From Anaerolineae bacterium (GTDB taxonomy: Bacteria; Chloroflexota; Anaerolineae; Aggregatilineales; J027): a DNA stretch of 64,000 bases. The stretch is taken from contig JAIOHL010000124.1 in the NCBI GenBank assembly GCA_019913005.1, positions 157,107 through 221,106 of the forward strand. The letters are read 5' to 3'. This document shows, piece after piece, positions 63,324 through 64,000 of this stretch. Under the pieces are notes generated by a model, which worked only from the letters and a program-made list of their open reading frames with translations, was not told the origin of the DNA and ran no database searches. Positions within the stretch are counted from its first letter, which is position 1; each line of letters opens with the position of its first letter. A program made the translations under genes and the position numbers.

Positions 63324-63364
63324 GCATAAAAAACAGAGTAGAATGTCACACTCTACCCTGTTTT
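63324..63364 (-). terminator. Terminator of the response regulator gene
   Basis: On the minus strand AAAACAG-G-GTAGA pairs with TCTAC-T-CTGTTTT (arms 63352-63364 and 63330-63342), extended by further T residues. It lies about 25 bases after the stop codon at 63389. Confidence 0.85.
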
Positions 63365-63388
63365 GGAAGGTTCGTAAAAAAGCGGGAT

Positions 63389-64000
63389 TTAGCGGTTAGC
63401 AAAACGATAACCCACCCCACGTGAGGTAAGAATGTAAATTGGGTTCATCGCATCTGGCTCGATTTTTTGGCGGAGATAATGAATATACAATTTCAGACTA
63501 TCCGTAGCGTCGGCATATTCTGGCCCCCACGCCTCCTTAACCAGATCGGTACGTGAAATGACCCGGCCTGCGTTGCGTACCAAAACTCCCAAAAGTTTGA
63601 ATTCTTTGGGAGTCAAGTGTACCAATTTCTCGTTAACCTTGACCTCGCGGTTAAGGAAATTGATGCGAAAATTGCCCCCATCAAATACCAGTTCTTCAGA
63701 AACCGTCGGCGTTGGTGTACGGCGTAGATGCGCTTTCACTCTCGCAACTAATTCATCATTGTCATAGGGTTTGACAATGTAATCGTCGGCTCCCATTTCC
63801 AAACCTTTGACCACATCTTTGATTTCGCTGCGTGCCGTGAGGAAAATGATCGGCACGTCGGAAAGCTCCCGTAGCCGCCGACAAACCTCCCACCCGTCCA
63901 TATTGGGCATCATAATGTCTAATAAAACAAGATCAGGATGATTGCGATAGGCTTTGCGTAAGCCATCTTCTGCCCGATACGCCTTAATGACTTCATACCC
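63389..64000 (-). CDS. OmpR/PhoB-type response regulator (5' end cut by window edge)
   Basis: The frame is open to the window edge, giving 203 residues of the C-terminal part; the internal ATG at 63913 is not the start because GYEVIKAYRAEDGLRKAY and DLVLLDI precede it in frame. The receiver shows the phosphorylation site in LLDIMMPNMDGWEV, the Thr in FLTARSE and Lys in IVKPYDN. The winged-helix output domain (about 100-200 of this fragment) has LTPKEFKLLGVLVRNAGRVI and the C-terminal YILTSRGVGYRF. The N-terminal acidic pair is outside the window. It is followed by a terminator, so it is not part of the CebR-like gene's transcript. Confidence 0.93.
   Translation of the reverse strand, partial: GYEVIKAYRAEDGLRKAYRNHPDLVLLDIMMPNMDGWEVCRRLRELSDVPIIFLTARSEIKDVVKGLEMGADDYIVKPYDNDELVARVKAHLRRTPTPTVSEELVFDGGNFRINFLNREVKVNEKLVHLTPKEFKLLGVLVRNAGRVISRTDLVKEAWGPEYADATDSLKLYIHYLRQKIEPDAMNPIYILTSRGVGYRFANR

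Overview
The window comes from a bacterial chromosome with roughly half GC and dense gene packing. It is devoted mostly to plant and microbial polysaccharide use. The gene content fits a Chloroflexota (Anaerolineae-like) heterotroph: a bifunctional RhaEW rhamnose enzyme, CebR-type operators, carbohydrate ABC importers with no local ATPase, a lone sortase, FHA/zinc-ribbon and Rsb partner-switching proteins. No rRNA is present, so this placement is an inference. I saw no tRNA, rRNA, CRISPR array, insertion sequence or prophage.

Left part (1-11753): a nine-gene minus-strand L-rhamnose operon. It runs from an ABC importer (ATPase, two permeases, binding protein) through mutarotase, isomerase, kinase and a two-domain class II aldolase to a bifunctional aldolase/dehydrogenase cut by the window edge. 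A divergent regulator fuses a DeoR repressor to a periplasmic-binding-protein-like sensor. Between them lie six copies of TTCGAGAAT in 10-bp phase.

11886-17704: a complete hydrogenase maturation operon, hypA-B-F-C-D-E, with no hydrogenase structural gene in the window. 17746-24793: a ROK sugar kinase, a cupin and a GNAT protein, then a LacI regulator with a perfect operator followed by GH4, a BadF-type kinase and GH20, probably for amino-sugar or beta-linked disaccharides.

24839-34305 (minus): LacI, binding protein, two unusual permeases, GH42 beta-galactosidase and a GH31 alpha-glycosidase, a likely galactoside operon. 34510-39237: a membrane hybrid-sensor-like histidine kinase without receiver, facing a single-domain receiver and an RsbV-RsbU-RsbW partner-switching set. 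39238-39797 holds a decayed gene.

39798-49874: housekeeping and mixed genes: pheS, a degenerate FAD-binding protein, a FadN-like beta-oxidation enzyme, pheT (separated from pheS and on the other strand), a sortase and an FHA protein. 49956-52052 is a secreted beta-propeller.

52262-63176 (minus): a cello-oligosaccharide locus. A CebR-like LacI regulator with TGGGAGCGCTCCCA boxes controls a binding protein, two permeases, a secreted GH8 endoglucanase, GH1 beta-glucosidase and GH94 cellobiose phosphorylase. The window ends inside an OmpR-type response regulator (63389-64000).

The most unusual observations are the large extracytoplasmic inserts built of repeated units in the MalG-type permeases, an extra six-helix domain in a MalF-type permease, the DeoR-PBP fusion and its helically phased operator array.
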